A DNA stretch of 64,000 nt from Sorangium aterium. GTDB taxonomy: Bacteria; Myxococcota_A; Polyangia; Polyangiales; Polyangiaceae. The DNA is taken from assembly GCF_028368935.1 (NCBI RefSeq), contig NZ_JAQNDK010000004.1, positions 744,001-808,000 of the forward strand, in the 5' to 3' direction. The translations under genes were made by a program, and so were the position numbers. Positions 17,605 through 25,914 of the stretch are shown in pieces; position 1 is the first letter of the stretch, and every line of letters starts with the position of its first letter. The notes under the pieces were generated by a model. That model was given only the letters and a program-made list of their open reading frames with translations, made no database searches and was not told the origin of the DNA.

Positions 17605-18729
17605 TCACGGCAGGCTGCTGTTGCGGGGGCACGTGGTGCCGGTGGCACCGCAATCGAGAGGATTTCCCGGGTCACACGCGATGAAGCCGGAGGCCGTCAG
17701 GGTGTTCTCGAAGGTCTGCGGGTTCGCGATGATCCAGTTCAGGAAGTTCGTCTCGGCTGTAGCCCGAGATCCATTGCCCTCGTTGAGGTACAGGAAGCGA
17801 GCGAGCGGGTACTTGTTGCTCGGGTCCGTGATAAGTTTGCGGATGTTGGCCGTGGTCGGCGCCTTGCTGTCGATGGTGAACGCCTGGTTGGCGAAGGGGT
17901 TCGACGGGCGCAACCCGTCGCCGCCCGCGTAGGCGAGCGCGTCGATGTCCGCGCCCGCGAGCTTGCCGATGCAATCGGTGGCCGAATCGGTCTGCAGGCA
18001 GGGCGCCGCCGCGGTCGGAGCGCCCGAGTACGTCACAATCGATGACGTGTTCGGCGTCCCCAGGGTTCCTGCGGAGTCGGTCGAGAGCCGCGGCCCGGCG
18101 ATGAGGTCCTCGACGATGATCTTCACGCCGGCGCAGAACGTGGTGCAGCCGGTGAGGCTCTTGAACGTGTCGGTCGTGCCCGAGATGTCGTCGCGGCGGT
18201 ACAGCTTGATCGCGTTCGAGGGGTTCGACGAGCCCGTGGTGAGCTCGCCCCACGTGTCGAAATTGGCGCAGGTGGCGGGGCTCCCGGAGCCGTCGCCGCA
18301 GAACGCGCCCTTGATGTTCGCCGAGGTCGCGCTGGTGGCGGCCTGGGTGTCGTCCGCCAGAATGTAGATAGCGTCGAGCGCGATGCGATTGCTCTTCTGA
18401 CCACTGTCACAAGAGCCCTGCAAGTCCCTGGACATCGGGGCGATCGTCTGAGCCTTCGTGTTGCAGGGGGCGGCGCCGGTGCCCTCCAGGCACTGCTCGC
18501 CCTTGCCCGACCCGGTGCCGAGGTAGTCGAGGGACGCGCTGAGCCCCGCCTGGTTGATCGCGGCCGTGATCGCGTTGAACAGCGTGTCCGACCCGTAGAA
18601 CTCCGTGCCGTTGATCAGCGCCTCCTGCGACTCGCCCAGGACCTCTGCCTCGTCCGTGCCGCTCACGGCGCACGCCGCAAGACCGAGGACCGAGAGCGCC
18701 GAAAGAACCAACTTACCCGTCGTATTCAT
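17605..18729 (-). CDS. PstS-like periplasmic binding lipoprotein (orphan)
   Basis: This 374-residue protein has a lipobox (LGLAAC) and a fold like the phosphate/tungstate-binding PBP domain: FYGSDTLFNAITAAINQ at the first strand and helix, LGTGSGKGEQ as the anion-binding-type loop, and a later APMSRDL segment. It ends in the FLNWIIANPQTFENTLTASG helix. It may bind an oxyanion or serve in surface binding. No pst permease or ATPase gene is nearby, so transport is not shown. The start is set at ATG 18729 because GGAG lies 6 nt before it; two more ATGs at 18735 and 18741 overlap that ribosome site. It is Cys-rich for its class (ten or more Cys). Confidence 0.75.
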   Translation of the reverse strand: MNTTGKLVLSALSVLGLAACAVSGTDEAEVLGESQEALINGTEFYGSDTLFNAITAAINQAGLSASLDYLGTGSGKGEQCLEGTGAAPCNTKAQTIAPMSRDLQGSCDSGQKSNRIALDAIYILADDTQAATSATSANIKGAFCGDGSGSPATCANFDTWGELTTGSSNPSNAIKLYRRDDISGTTDTFKSLTGCTTFCAGVKIIVEDLIAGPRLSTDSAGTLGTPNTSSIVTYSGAPTAAAPCLQTDSATDCIGKLAGADIDALAYAGGDGLRPSNPFANQAFTIDSKAPTTANIRKLITDPSNKYPLARFLYLNEGNGSRATAETNFLNWIIANPQTFENTLTASGFIACDPGNPLDCGATGTTCPRNSSLP

Positions 18730-18819
18730 GCTCATCTCCATCGTTCAGAGTGACGGTGCGCGTGTGCACCTGGATCATCCCGGTGCACGGCGCATCTATC
18801 AAGCCAACAATCCAGCGAA

Positions 18820-18857
18820 GACCGCCTGGCCGCCGAAGCGCTCGCCGGCAGGCGGTC
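18820..18857 (-). terminator. Hairpin after the Vgb-like gene
   Basis: GACCGCCTG at 18820-18828 pairs with CAGGCGGTC at 18849-18857 (20-nt loop). On the minus strand it starts 29 nt after the stop of the beta-propeller gene and precedes the PstS-like gene start. Confidence 0.55.
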
Positions 18858-18886
18858 AAGTCTCTATCTCTCCGGATGCGTGCTTC

Positions 18887-19888
18887 TCAGTGGGTGGTCA
18901 CCGTGCGGATCTTGCCGAGGCGGCTCCCCCCCGCCTCGGTGAACCAGAGGTCGAGGAAGCCGCACCCCTGGAGCGACGGGACCAGCGTGAGCCCGAGCGG
19001 ACGAGAGCCCGCGATCGGGAGAGCGTACTCGGTCATGACGCCGCTCGTCGTGATGCGTACGATCTTGTCCACGGACTGCTCCGTGAACCAGAGATTGCCG
19101 TCCACCCCGGGCGTGATGGCCGAGACGCCGAGGCCCAGCGCGGGGAGCGCGAACTCCGTCACGGTCCCGCTGGTGTCGATATTCGCGATCTCGCCCGCCG
19201 TGGTGAACCAGATTTTGAGGTCGGGACCGAGCGTCATCGCGTTGGGGCGCGCGGCCGAGGGCGGCAGCGGGTACTCGGTCACGGTCCCGGACGCGCTGAT
19301 CCGCGCGATCTTGTTCCCGCGCGACTCCGCGACCCAGACATTTCCGTCGATTCCCGCCGCGATCCCGCGCGGTTGGCTGCCGGCGGTCGGCAGCGCGAAC
19401 TCGGTGATCACCCCGTCCGGCGTGATGCGTCCGACCTTGTTGCCGAGGACCTCGGTGAACCACAGATTCCCATCAAATCCCAGCGTGATCGCGGAGGGGC
19501 TCGAGCTGTTCGTCGGGATCGCAACCTCGGTCACGACGCCGTGCTTCGTGATCGCCCCGATCTGGTTTCTCCCTGCGTCGGTGAACCAGATCCGGCCATC
19601 CGGACCGACGGTGATGCCGACCGGGCTCGCGCCGGTCGCGAGCGGGTACTCGGTCACAGCGCCGCTGGACTTTGCGGCCCCGATCTTGCTGCCGGAGAGC
19701 ACGGTGAACCACACGCGGCCGTCAGGGCCAAAGGTGATGTTCCCCGGCGAGGCGTTCGAAGGAATGGCGTACTCGGTGATGTCACCCGCGTACGCCGCCG
19801 GGCAATACCCGGCGCTCGCGGGCTCCGCCTGCGCCACGAGGGCGGCGCCGACCATCATCGACAAGGCAACAATCGACTTCTTCTTCAT
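18887..19888 (-). CDS. Secreted Vgb-like (streptogramin lyase-type) beta-propeller
   Basis: This 333-residue protein has a signal peptide (MKKKSIVALSMMVGAALVAQ, cleavage near ASA). Seven propeller repeats follow, of the pattern 'G.VTEY.LP....P..IT.GPDG.IWFT....N.IG.I', spaced about 42 residues. This is the virginiamycin B lyase / streptogramin lyase fold. Vgb enzymes need a catalytic His and a metal-binding Glu; with this divergence the activity cannot be confirmed, and most homologues of this kind in environmental bacteria are uncharacterised. ATG 19888 gives a clean signal peptide, whereas 19948 would put 20 polar residues in front. The nearby PstS-like gene may be a separate unit because of the hairpin between them. 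Confidence 0.75.
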   Translation of the reverse strand: MKKKSIVALSMMVGAALVAQAEPASAGYCPAAYAGDITEYAIPSNASPGNITFGPDGRVWFTVLSGSKIGAAKSSGAVTEYPLATGASPVGITVGPDGRIWFTDAGRNQIGAITKHGVVTEVAIPTNSSSPSAITLGFDGNLWFTEVLGNKVGRITPDGVITEFALPTAGSQPRGIAAGIDGNVWVAESRGNKIARISASGTVTEYPLPPSAARPNAMTLGPDLKIWFTTAGEIANIDTSGTVTEFALPALGLGVSAITPGVDGNLWFTEQSVDKIVRITTSGVMTEYALPIAGSRPLGLTLVPSLQGCGFLDLWFTEAGGSRLGKIRTVTTH

Positions 19889-20976
19889 TTTATTCTCTAT
19901 CAGGGTTTGAGGTTGAGAGCGTCTTGCGAGATCTGCTGTCATGAACACGTGGATACCGCGGCTGCGCCGCGCGCAGGGGTGCTCGCCGAGAGCGTCGCTA
20001 TGCGCGCTCTCGCTCGCTGCCTCTACGCGCTCACGCTCGTCAGCGGCCCGTTACGATCCCGCTCCGCACCCCGTTCTGAATTGCGCTGGCGAGCTGCGTG
20101 CACACACGGTGCTTCCCCCATTCCCTCCCCGGAACCGGATTCCGTCCTGTGTCGATTCGCACCTGTTTGCTCGTGAAACGAGCCACGTAGTCACGGAGGA
20201 AATTACGTTCCGCGCATACGTGGAATGTCAGCGCCAGGCGCGCGATGAGTACGCAACGCCGAGATCGTTCGCCGGCCGGACACGCCAAACAGGTTGGTTG
20301 AACGGCCATGGCTGCATGGAGCCGAGGGCCGGACCCATTCGGATCACCCCACGATCACGAACCGCCGCCGCGGTGCTGCCGTCCGACGGAGGGCGGACGA
20401 GCCGCACTCCTGCCTCTGCTGGTCACCCCGCGTCAGAATGCAACGGCGACGCGCTCGCGCATTTGCGCGATTCGGGCGCGTCAATGCAATCGAGACCCCA
20501 ACGTCATAGCTCGCTATGCGGGGAGATGGCCAGCCACCCCCCGGCGGCTTCGTGTGGGCCGGACTATAGTAGGCGCGGTGACGAAATGCGCGAAGTTTGT
20601 GTTACGTATTACCGAACTGTGTCCTGTGATGGCGTGCTCCTGTTGTCCCCGATCGATGAGTTGATCCATTCGAGAACGATTCGGCTGTCAGCCGTGCGAC
20701 GGTCCTGTGCCGGAACGGTAGAGCGCCAGCGCCGGATACCGCTGATGGAGAACGATTGGGCTGTCAGCCGTGCGACGGTCCTGTGCCGGAACGGTAGGAC
20801 GCCAGCGTCCGATACCGCTGCTCCCGCGAGATCAGGCGTCGTGCGTTCAGGCAGCTGCGCGCGAGGTCGGGGAGGCTGGGATCGCGGCGCCGGCTGCCCG
20901 ATCCCTCGCCGCGCGGCAGGCGGCCGCCAGCAGCAAGTCTCTCCTCGCGATCCGAATGTCGTGTACTCTCGCCGAC
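19889..20976. other. Long intergenic region
   Basis: This region of about 1.1 kb lies between the divergent propeller gene (-) and SDR gene (+). The only structure I can support is the 73-bp duplication at 20672-20820. Base composition is lower in GC than the flanking genes around 20140-20220 and 20580-20680. Short frames exist but none has a convincing ribosome site or family likeness. Confidence 0.5.
20672..20820. repeat. Tandem 73-bp duplication
   Basis: Copy 1 at 20672-20744 and copy 2 at 20748-20820 differ at only a few positions, with a 76-bp period. Each contains GAACGGTAG, GCGCCAGCG-like and ATACCGCTG elements; the last is close to an inverted copy of the CAGCGGTA core found in the 25-bp repeats at 33.2 kb. 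Confidence 0.85.
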
Positions 20977-21762
20977 ATGGCTCCCGTCGTCGTCATCACC
21001 GGTGCATCCAGCGGAATCGGTCGATCGCTCGCGTTCTCCTGGGCGAAGCGCGGCGCGCGCGTGGTGCTGAGCGCGCGCGGGCGGGATGCGCTCGAGGGCG
21101 TCGCCTCGGAGGTGCGCGCGGCGGGCGGCGAGGCCCTCGCGGTGGCCGGCGACGTGACCGTCGAGGAGGATCGCAAGGCGCTCTGCGAGCGGGCGCTCGG
21201 CGCGTACGGCCGGCTGGACGTGCTGGTGAACAACGCCGGGCGCGGCTACTACACGCCGTCGATCGAGATCGAGCCCGCCGAGCTGGAGGCGCTCTACCGG
21301 CTGAACGTCGTCGCCCCCGTGCACCTCGCGCGGCTCGCGATCGAGCCCCTCGCGGCCACGAAGGGCACCATCGTCATGGTCTCCTCGATCGCGGGGCTCG
21401 TCGCCGCGCCGCGCATGGGCCCGTACGCCTCGTCGAAGTTCGCCCTGGAGGCGCTCGCGATGTCGCTCCGCGCGGAGCTCTCGTCGCGCGGCGTGCGCGT
21501 GCTGGTGGTGCGGCCGGGCCCGGTCGCGACCCCGTTCCACGCGAACGCCGTCGTGACCGACGACAACGTCGGCTACCGCCCGCCGGGCCACAAGAAGCAG
21601 AGCCCGGACGAGGTCGCCGAGATGATCGTGCGCGCCGTCGACGCGGGCCGCGACGTCCTGGAGACGAGCCTGTTCGTGAAGACCGCGAGCCTCGCCGCCC
21701 GCGTGGCGCCCGGCCCCATGCGCTGGCTCTCGAGGCGGATGGCGCACCGCTCGGGGTTCTGA
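20977..21762 (+). CDS. Short-chain dehydrogenase/reductase
   Basis: This 261-residue classical SDR has the NAD(P) motif TGASSGIG at 8-15, the NNAG motif, the catalytic Ser region (MVSSIAG) and YASSK with the catalytic Tyr and Lys. The RPGPVATPF segment after the active site is typical. The start at 20977 puts the Rossmann motif at the N-terminus; another ATG at 20956 would add seven residues, and the longer frame upstream runs through the 73-bp repeat and is not credible. Substrate is unknown. It stands alone, convergent to the di-heme oxidoreductase gene. Confidence 0.9.
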   Translation: MAPVVVITGASSGIGRSLAFSWAKRGARVVLSARGRDALEGVASEVRAAGGEALAVAGDVTVEEDRKALCERALGAYGRLDVLVNNAGRGYYTPSIEIEPAELEALYRLNVVAPVHLARLAIEPLAATKGTIVMVSSIAGLVAAPRMGPYASSKFALEALAMSLRAELSSRGVRVLVVRPGPVATPFHANAVVTDDNVGYRPPGHKKQSPDEVAEMIVRAVDAGRDVLETSLFVKTASLAARVAPGPMRWLSRRMAHRSGF

Positions 21763-21902
21763 GCGGCGCCCGCCCCTTGTGCGCCGGGAACGTCGAGCGG
21801 ATCGAGCACCCAGAAGGCCGAAGGAAGGCGGGGGCGGGGAGAGGGCGCTCCTAGCGAGCGCAGAAATGGGGGCGCTCGGAGCGAGGGCAGAAGGGCGAGC
21901 GC

Positions 21903-24233
21903 TCAGAGCGAGCGCAGGAAGGCGACCACCGCGTCGCGATCTCCTGCCGGGAGCGCCATGAAGCGCTGCTTCGCGGCGTCCGCCTCGCCGCCGTGCCACA
22001 GGATCGCCTCGACGACGTTCCGCGCGCGGCCGTCGTGCAGCAGCTGGGTGTGGCCGTTCACGGCCTCGAGCAGCCCGATGCCCCACAGCGGCGGCGTCCG
22101 CCACTCGCGCGGCCCCGCGAGGTGCTCGCTCGTCGACGTGTCCGCGAGCTCTTCTCCCATGTCGTGCAGGAGCAGATCGCTGAACGGCTGGATGAGCTGA
22201 TCCCGCAGCTCGACGAGCGGGTGGCGGCCCCCCGTCTTCATCGAGGGCACATGGCAGCTCGCGCACCCTGCCTGGCTGAACAGCGCCTCACCGCGCTGGA
22301 CGGTTGGGTCCGCCGTGTCGCGGCGCGGCGGCACGCCCAGCATGCGCATGTAGGTCGCCAACCTGTCGAGATCGTCGTCGGAGAGCTCGGGATCTCCGCG
22401 CGTGCCGCCCTGGCAACCCGTCTGCGCCTCGCCGCACTCCTCGACCGGGAACAGGCTCGTCGTCACGCCCATGTCCGCCACCAGCGCGTCGGCGACCTGA
22501 TGCGGTACGCTCACCTTGCTCGCCTTCCAGCCGAAGCGCCCTATTCGCAGCGCCCCCGAGACTGGGTCCGGGATCAGGTTCGGACGGCCCGAGATACCGT
22601 CCTGGTTGCAATCCATCCCATCTGCGCGCTCGAGCAGCGCGTCCTCCGCGATCGCCTCGAGAAGGCCCATGCCCACGAGCGGGCGGGCAACGCGGACCGA
22701 GTAGCTCGCGATCGGCCCTGCGGAGAGCCCGTTGAAGCGGAACGTGGGCTTTCGCAGGACGTACGGCGTGCCATCGGGGAACTGCCCGGGTTCCTCGGCG
22801 TAGGCCACGGTGGCCGTGCCCTCGCTGGCGCCGCCGCCCTGCGCCTTGTCCTGGAGCTGCCGGCCGTAGCTTGGATCTGCGGTGGGCCGGCCGTCCGCGT
22901 TCGCTCCTGCGCCGAACACCTTCACGACAGCGGTCTCCATCGCCTCGCCGGGCTCGGGCGGGGCGCCGCGACCGTTGTTGATGTGGCAGCTCACGCACGC
23001 CGCCTGGTTCGAGAGCGGCCCCGCCTTGCCGGCTTGCTCGTCGAAGACGGGGTTACCGCCCTCGCTGTGCTCGCCGGTGGCAAAGTCCGTATGGAACAGG
23101 CGGCGCCCCTCGAGGAAGGGCTGGATCGAGCTCTCCTGGATGTTGAGCGCCATCTGTTCGTAATAGAGATGAGGCTCCTCGTAGATGTACGGTATCGTCC
23201 CGTCGCCGCCCGACAGGGCCACTTCGTTCGCCTCGTTGAACGGCGTCAGCTCGCCGCTGCCGACGCGGTAGCGGAACGTGTCGCTGTAATAGCTCGTCCT
23301 CCCCTCGACGGTGCCCGCGTCAAGGAACACCCCGAACTCGAACTCGAGCAGGTCTCCCTCGCGGATCTCCCTGCTCTCCCGGGCGTTGCGATCCACGACG
23401 AACTCCCAGTGGGTGCTCGTGATGCGCTCCATGCCGTTGTTCGAGTCGAACACGTTGCCCTCGCCCGAGTACCAACAGCGAAAATTGATGGTCTGGTTGT
23501 TGGATGCGTTGGCCTTGGGGAGCCAGGTGAACTTGATGGTGCTGCCGCCCGCCGGGATCGTGTCCTCGACGATGAACTTGTAGCTCCGGTTCTCGAAATA
23601 GCGCGGCTGGTAGGGGCTGAACTCTTCCTCTTTCTCGTGGCGTCCGCGCACGCGCCCCGCGGCCTCGAGCGTGATCGTCCCATCGGCAGCCATCGTGGTG
23701 ATCGGCCTGCCCTCCGTTGCCGCGGGGAACAGCGGCGAGATGGCGCCGTCCACGCCGGAGCACTCGCCGGGATCGACCTGGCCGCCGTCGCAGGCCGGCG
23801 CGGGCGGCGCTCCCGTAGAGAAATAAGCGTAGATCGCCTCGATGTCGGCCGTCGCGATCTGCTGCTCGCCGAAGGCCGGCATGCGCGTCTTCCCCGTGCG
23901 CACCTGCGCCGTGAACTCCTCCAGGGTGCCGTCGAAGGCAAACAGATCGGGGAACCCGCCGGCCGGCTTGCCGTGCGCGCTATGGCACCCGCCGCAGTTC
24001 AGCGCGAACGCCTGCGGCAGCGCTGGCCCGTCGCTCGTCTCCACGCAGGGCGGTTCGCCCGGCGGGCCGCCCCCGTCGCCCGGCGAGGGCGACTCCGGCG
24101 AGGGCGACTCCGGCGCGGGAGACGCGGGCGACAGGTCGCTCGAGCACCCGAGCTCTGCTGCGCAGGTCGCGAGCAGCCCGAGCACGACATGGAGACCCCC
24201 GGACACCAACCGACGTGAGCGGCTTTCGAACAT
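21903..24233 (-). CDS. Di-heme oxidoreductase (DHOR-type) lipoprotein with extra cytochrome domain
   Basis: This 776-residue protein has a lipoprotein-type signal (Cys30 in AAELGC) and an Asp/Pro/Ser linker. A small cytochrome c domain follows (CGGCH at 80-84, with MPAF as a likely axial Met). Next come a beta-rich region (about 140-330) and the DHOR core with two more heme motifs (CVSCH and CASCH). The DHOR family is related to di-heme cytochrome c peroxidases, but its reaction is not settled. It is last in a minus-strand operon behind the DUF1592-type and DUF1552 genes (52-bp gaps). The three probably form an extracytoplasmic redox system acting on an unknown substrate. Confidence 0.85.
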   Translation of the reverse strand: MFESRSRRLVSGGLHVVLGLLATCAAELGCSSDLSPASPAPESPSPESPSPGDGGGPPGEPPCVETSDGPALPQAFALNCGGCHSAHGKPAGGFPDLFAFDGTLEEFTAQVRTGKTRMPAFGEQQIATADIEAIYAYFSTGAPPAPACDGGQVDPGECSGVDGAISPLFPAATEGRPITTMAADGTITLEAAGRVRGRHEKEEEFSPYQPRYFENRSYKFIVEDTIPAGGSTIKFTWLPKANASNNQTINFRCWYSGEGNVFDSNNGMERITSTHWEFVVDRNARESREIREGDLLEFEFGVFLDAGTVEGRTSYYSDTFRYRVGSGELTPFNEANEVALSGGDGTIPYIYEEPHLYYEQMALNIQESSIQPFLEGRRLFHTDFATGEHSEGGNPVFDEQAGKAGPLSNQAACVSCHINNGRGAPPEPGEAMETAVVKVFGAGANADGRPTADPSYGRQLQDKAQGGGASEGTATVAYAEEPGQFPDGTPYVLRKPTFRFNGLSAGPIASYSVRVARPLVGMGLLEAIAEDALLERADGMDCNQDGISGRPNLIPDPVSGALRIGRFGWKASKVSVPHQVADALVADMGVTTSLFPVEECGEAQTGCQGGTRGDPELSDDDLDRLATYMRMLGVPPRRDTADPTVQRGEALFSQAGCASCHVPSMKTGGRHPLVELRDQLIQPFSDLLLHDMGEELADTSTSEHLAGPREWRTPPLWGIGLLEAVNGHTQLLHDGRARNVVEAILWHGGEADAAKQRFMALPAGDRDAVVAFLRSL

Positions 24234-24285
24234 CGCTTTTCGACCTCCGGTGTGAGCCCATCTATCGAGACCGTGACCCGCAGAG

Positions 24286-25862
24286 CTACCGCAGGATCTC
24301 CTCGAGAAGCGCGTTCGGCACGCCGCGGCGATCCTCGCCGAACGACGCGACGCCGAGGTTGTAGTACTGGTTCATGAGGGTGAACCACAGATCGCGGAGC
24401 TGGCGATCCTGGCCGAGGGGGCCATACGCGACGTGCGCGTCGTTCAGGAAGACGCCGTCGCCGCCAAGGAGGACGATGGGCAGATCATACGCGTCGTGGT
24501 CGTGCGTACGCATCTCGCTCATGTAGACCATCACGGAGTGATCGAGCACCGTCCCGTCCCCCTCGGGGATCGCGTCGAGCCGCTGCGCGAGCTGCGCCGT
24601 CTTCTGGCCGAGCCAGCAGTTGATCGCCGCGAAATCGAGATTGCTCTCCTCGACGACCGCGTAGCGGCCGCCCTCGTCCGTTGCGCCCAGGTTGCCGGGG
24701 CCGTGCTGGCAGGCGTGATAATGGAGGCTGCTGCCCTCCCTGTACTCGAGGCCCACCTTCGCGCGGACGTCGGCCGGGATGCACCGGTACTCGAACTCCG
24801 AGCGCGCGTCGTCGAGCATGTGGGTTATCACGCGCGTCACGTCGCATTGAATCGCCATGACGATGAGATCGATCATGACGTTCGCGTGATCGTCGTGTTT
24901 GTACTCGCCGGCCTCCGTGCTGTCGTTCTCGTTGAGCCCCTCCTGCTGGCCCGGCGGCTCGGGGACGACTCCGGGCTCGCCGATCGGGCTGCAGCCCAGG
25001 CTCGACGGGGTCATCGTCGACTGGATGCGGGTCACGTTCTTCTCTGTCTCTCGCAGGGCGTCCAGGTACTGCTGGACGACCTTGCGATCGTCCGAGCCGA
25101 CCTTGCGCATGAGCGAGTTCGCGTCCGCGAGCACGGCGTCGATCACGCTCTTCTCGGTCGCCGCGCGGCGCTCCGCCTCGATCCTGGCCTGCTCGTCGGT
25201 CTGTCCTGGCACCGAAGGCGCGCTCGCGGCACCCGCGTTGATGAGCGCGTCGAACACCGCCTTCGGGTTGACCGAGCGCTTCAGGGGCTCGCGCGGGCTC
25301 TTCCAGGAGACGGCCTGATTGTAGGCGTAGCTGCGCCCGTCGAAGAAGCCGGGCTTCACCCCGAGCCCCGTCTGCAGCGACGGGATGCGGGTCGCCTGCT
25401 CCGGGCCTGCCTTCTGCACGATGAGCTGGTCGACCGAGACGCCGTTGCCCACCCACTCGCCGAGGTCCTGCCCGGCGGCCCTCCCCAGCTCATCGGCGTC
25501 CACGCAGGTCGACAGCGCGGCCATGCAGCGCGAGTGGGACGGCTCGAGGAACGCGTTCTGCCCTTGCTCCACGTGTGGTTGCCGAGGCGGCTTATCATGA
25601 GCATCTTCGATTTCACCGGCGCGAAGTGCTCGAGCACCCTCGGCAGCTTGAAATCGGCGCCCTTCAGCGTCTTCCCGAACGCGGGCGCCGTCTCCCACCA
25701 GTGGTGGGGCGCCCCGTTCGGGAACGTGCAGAGCAAGAAGCGCTTCGGCGTGCCGGGCTCCCCGGCGCGCGCCCCGCGCGGGGCGAGGCTCTCGAGAAAC
25801 GGCAGCGCCAGGCAGACGCCCGCGCCGCGCAACAGGTTCCTGCGTGTCATTCCGCGTTTCAT
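24286..25862 (-). pseudogene. DUF1552 protein with Tat signal, single frameshift
   Basis: Two frames join into one gene of about 525 codons. The first has a twin-arginine signal (MTRRNLLRGAGVCLALPF) and the DUF1552 opening (FPNGAPHHWWE, KMLMISRLGNHTW). The second holds the rest (VSWKSPREPLKRSVNP, RKVGSDDRKVVQQYLDALRE, HYHACQHG, VLDHSVMVYMSEM). The frame is lost at the C3/G3 run 25561-25563, where one G appears to be missing after Trp-Ser-Lys-Gly. DUF1552 proteins are exported folded and are nearly always encoded next to DUF1592-type proteins, as here. Function is unknown. The preserved remainder suggests a recent lesion or a base-call error. Confidence 0.78.
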
Positions 25863-25914
25863 GTGCGCATCGCTCCTTCGTGCCTGGTTCCGTGAGGAAA
25901 CAACGCCTGCGGCT

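Noticed and set aside
18887-19888. Streptogramin resistance gene (vgb)
   Set aside because: Propeller repeats match, but the catalytic residues could not be confirmed and such homologues are common without resistance.
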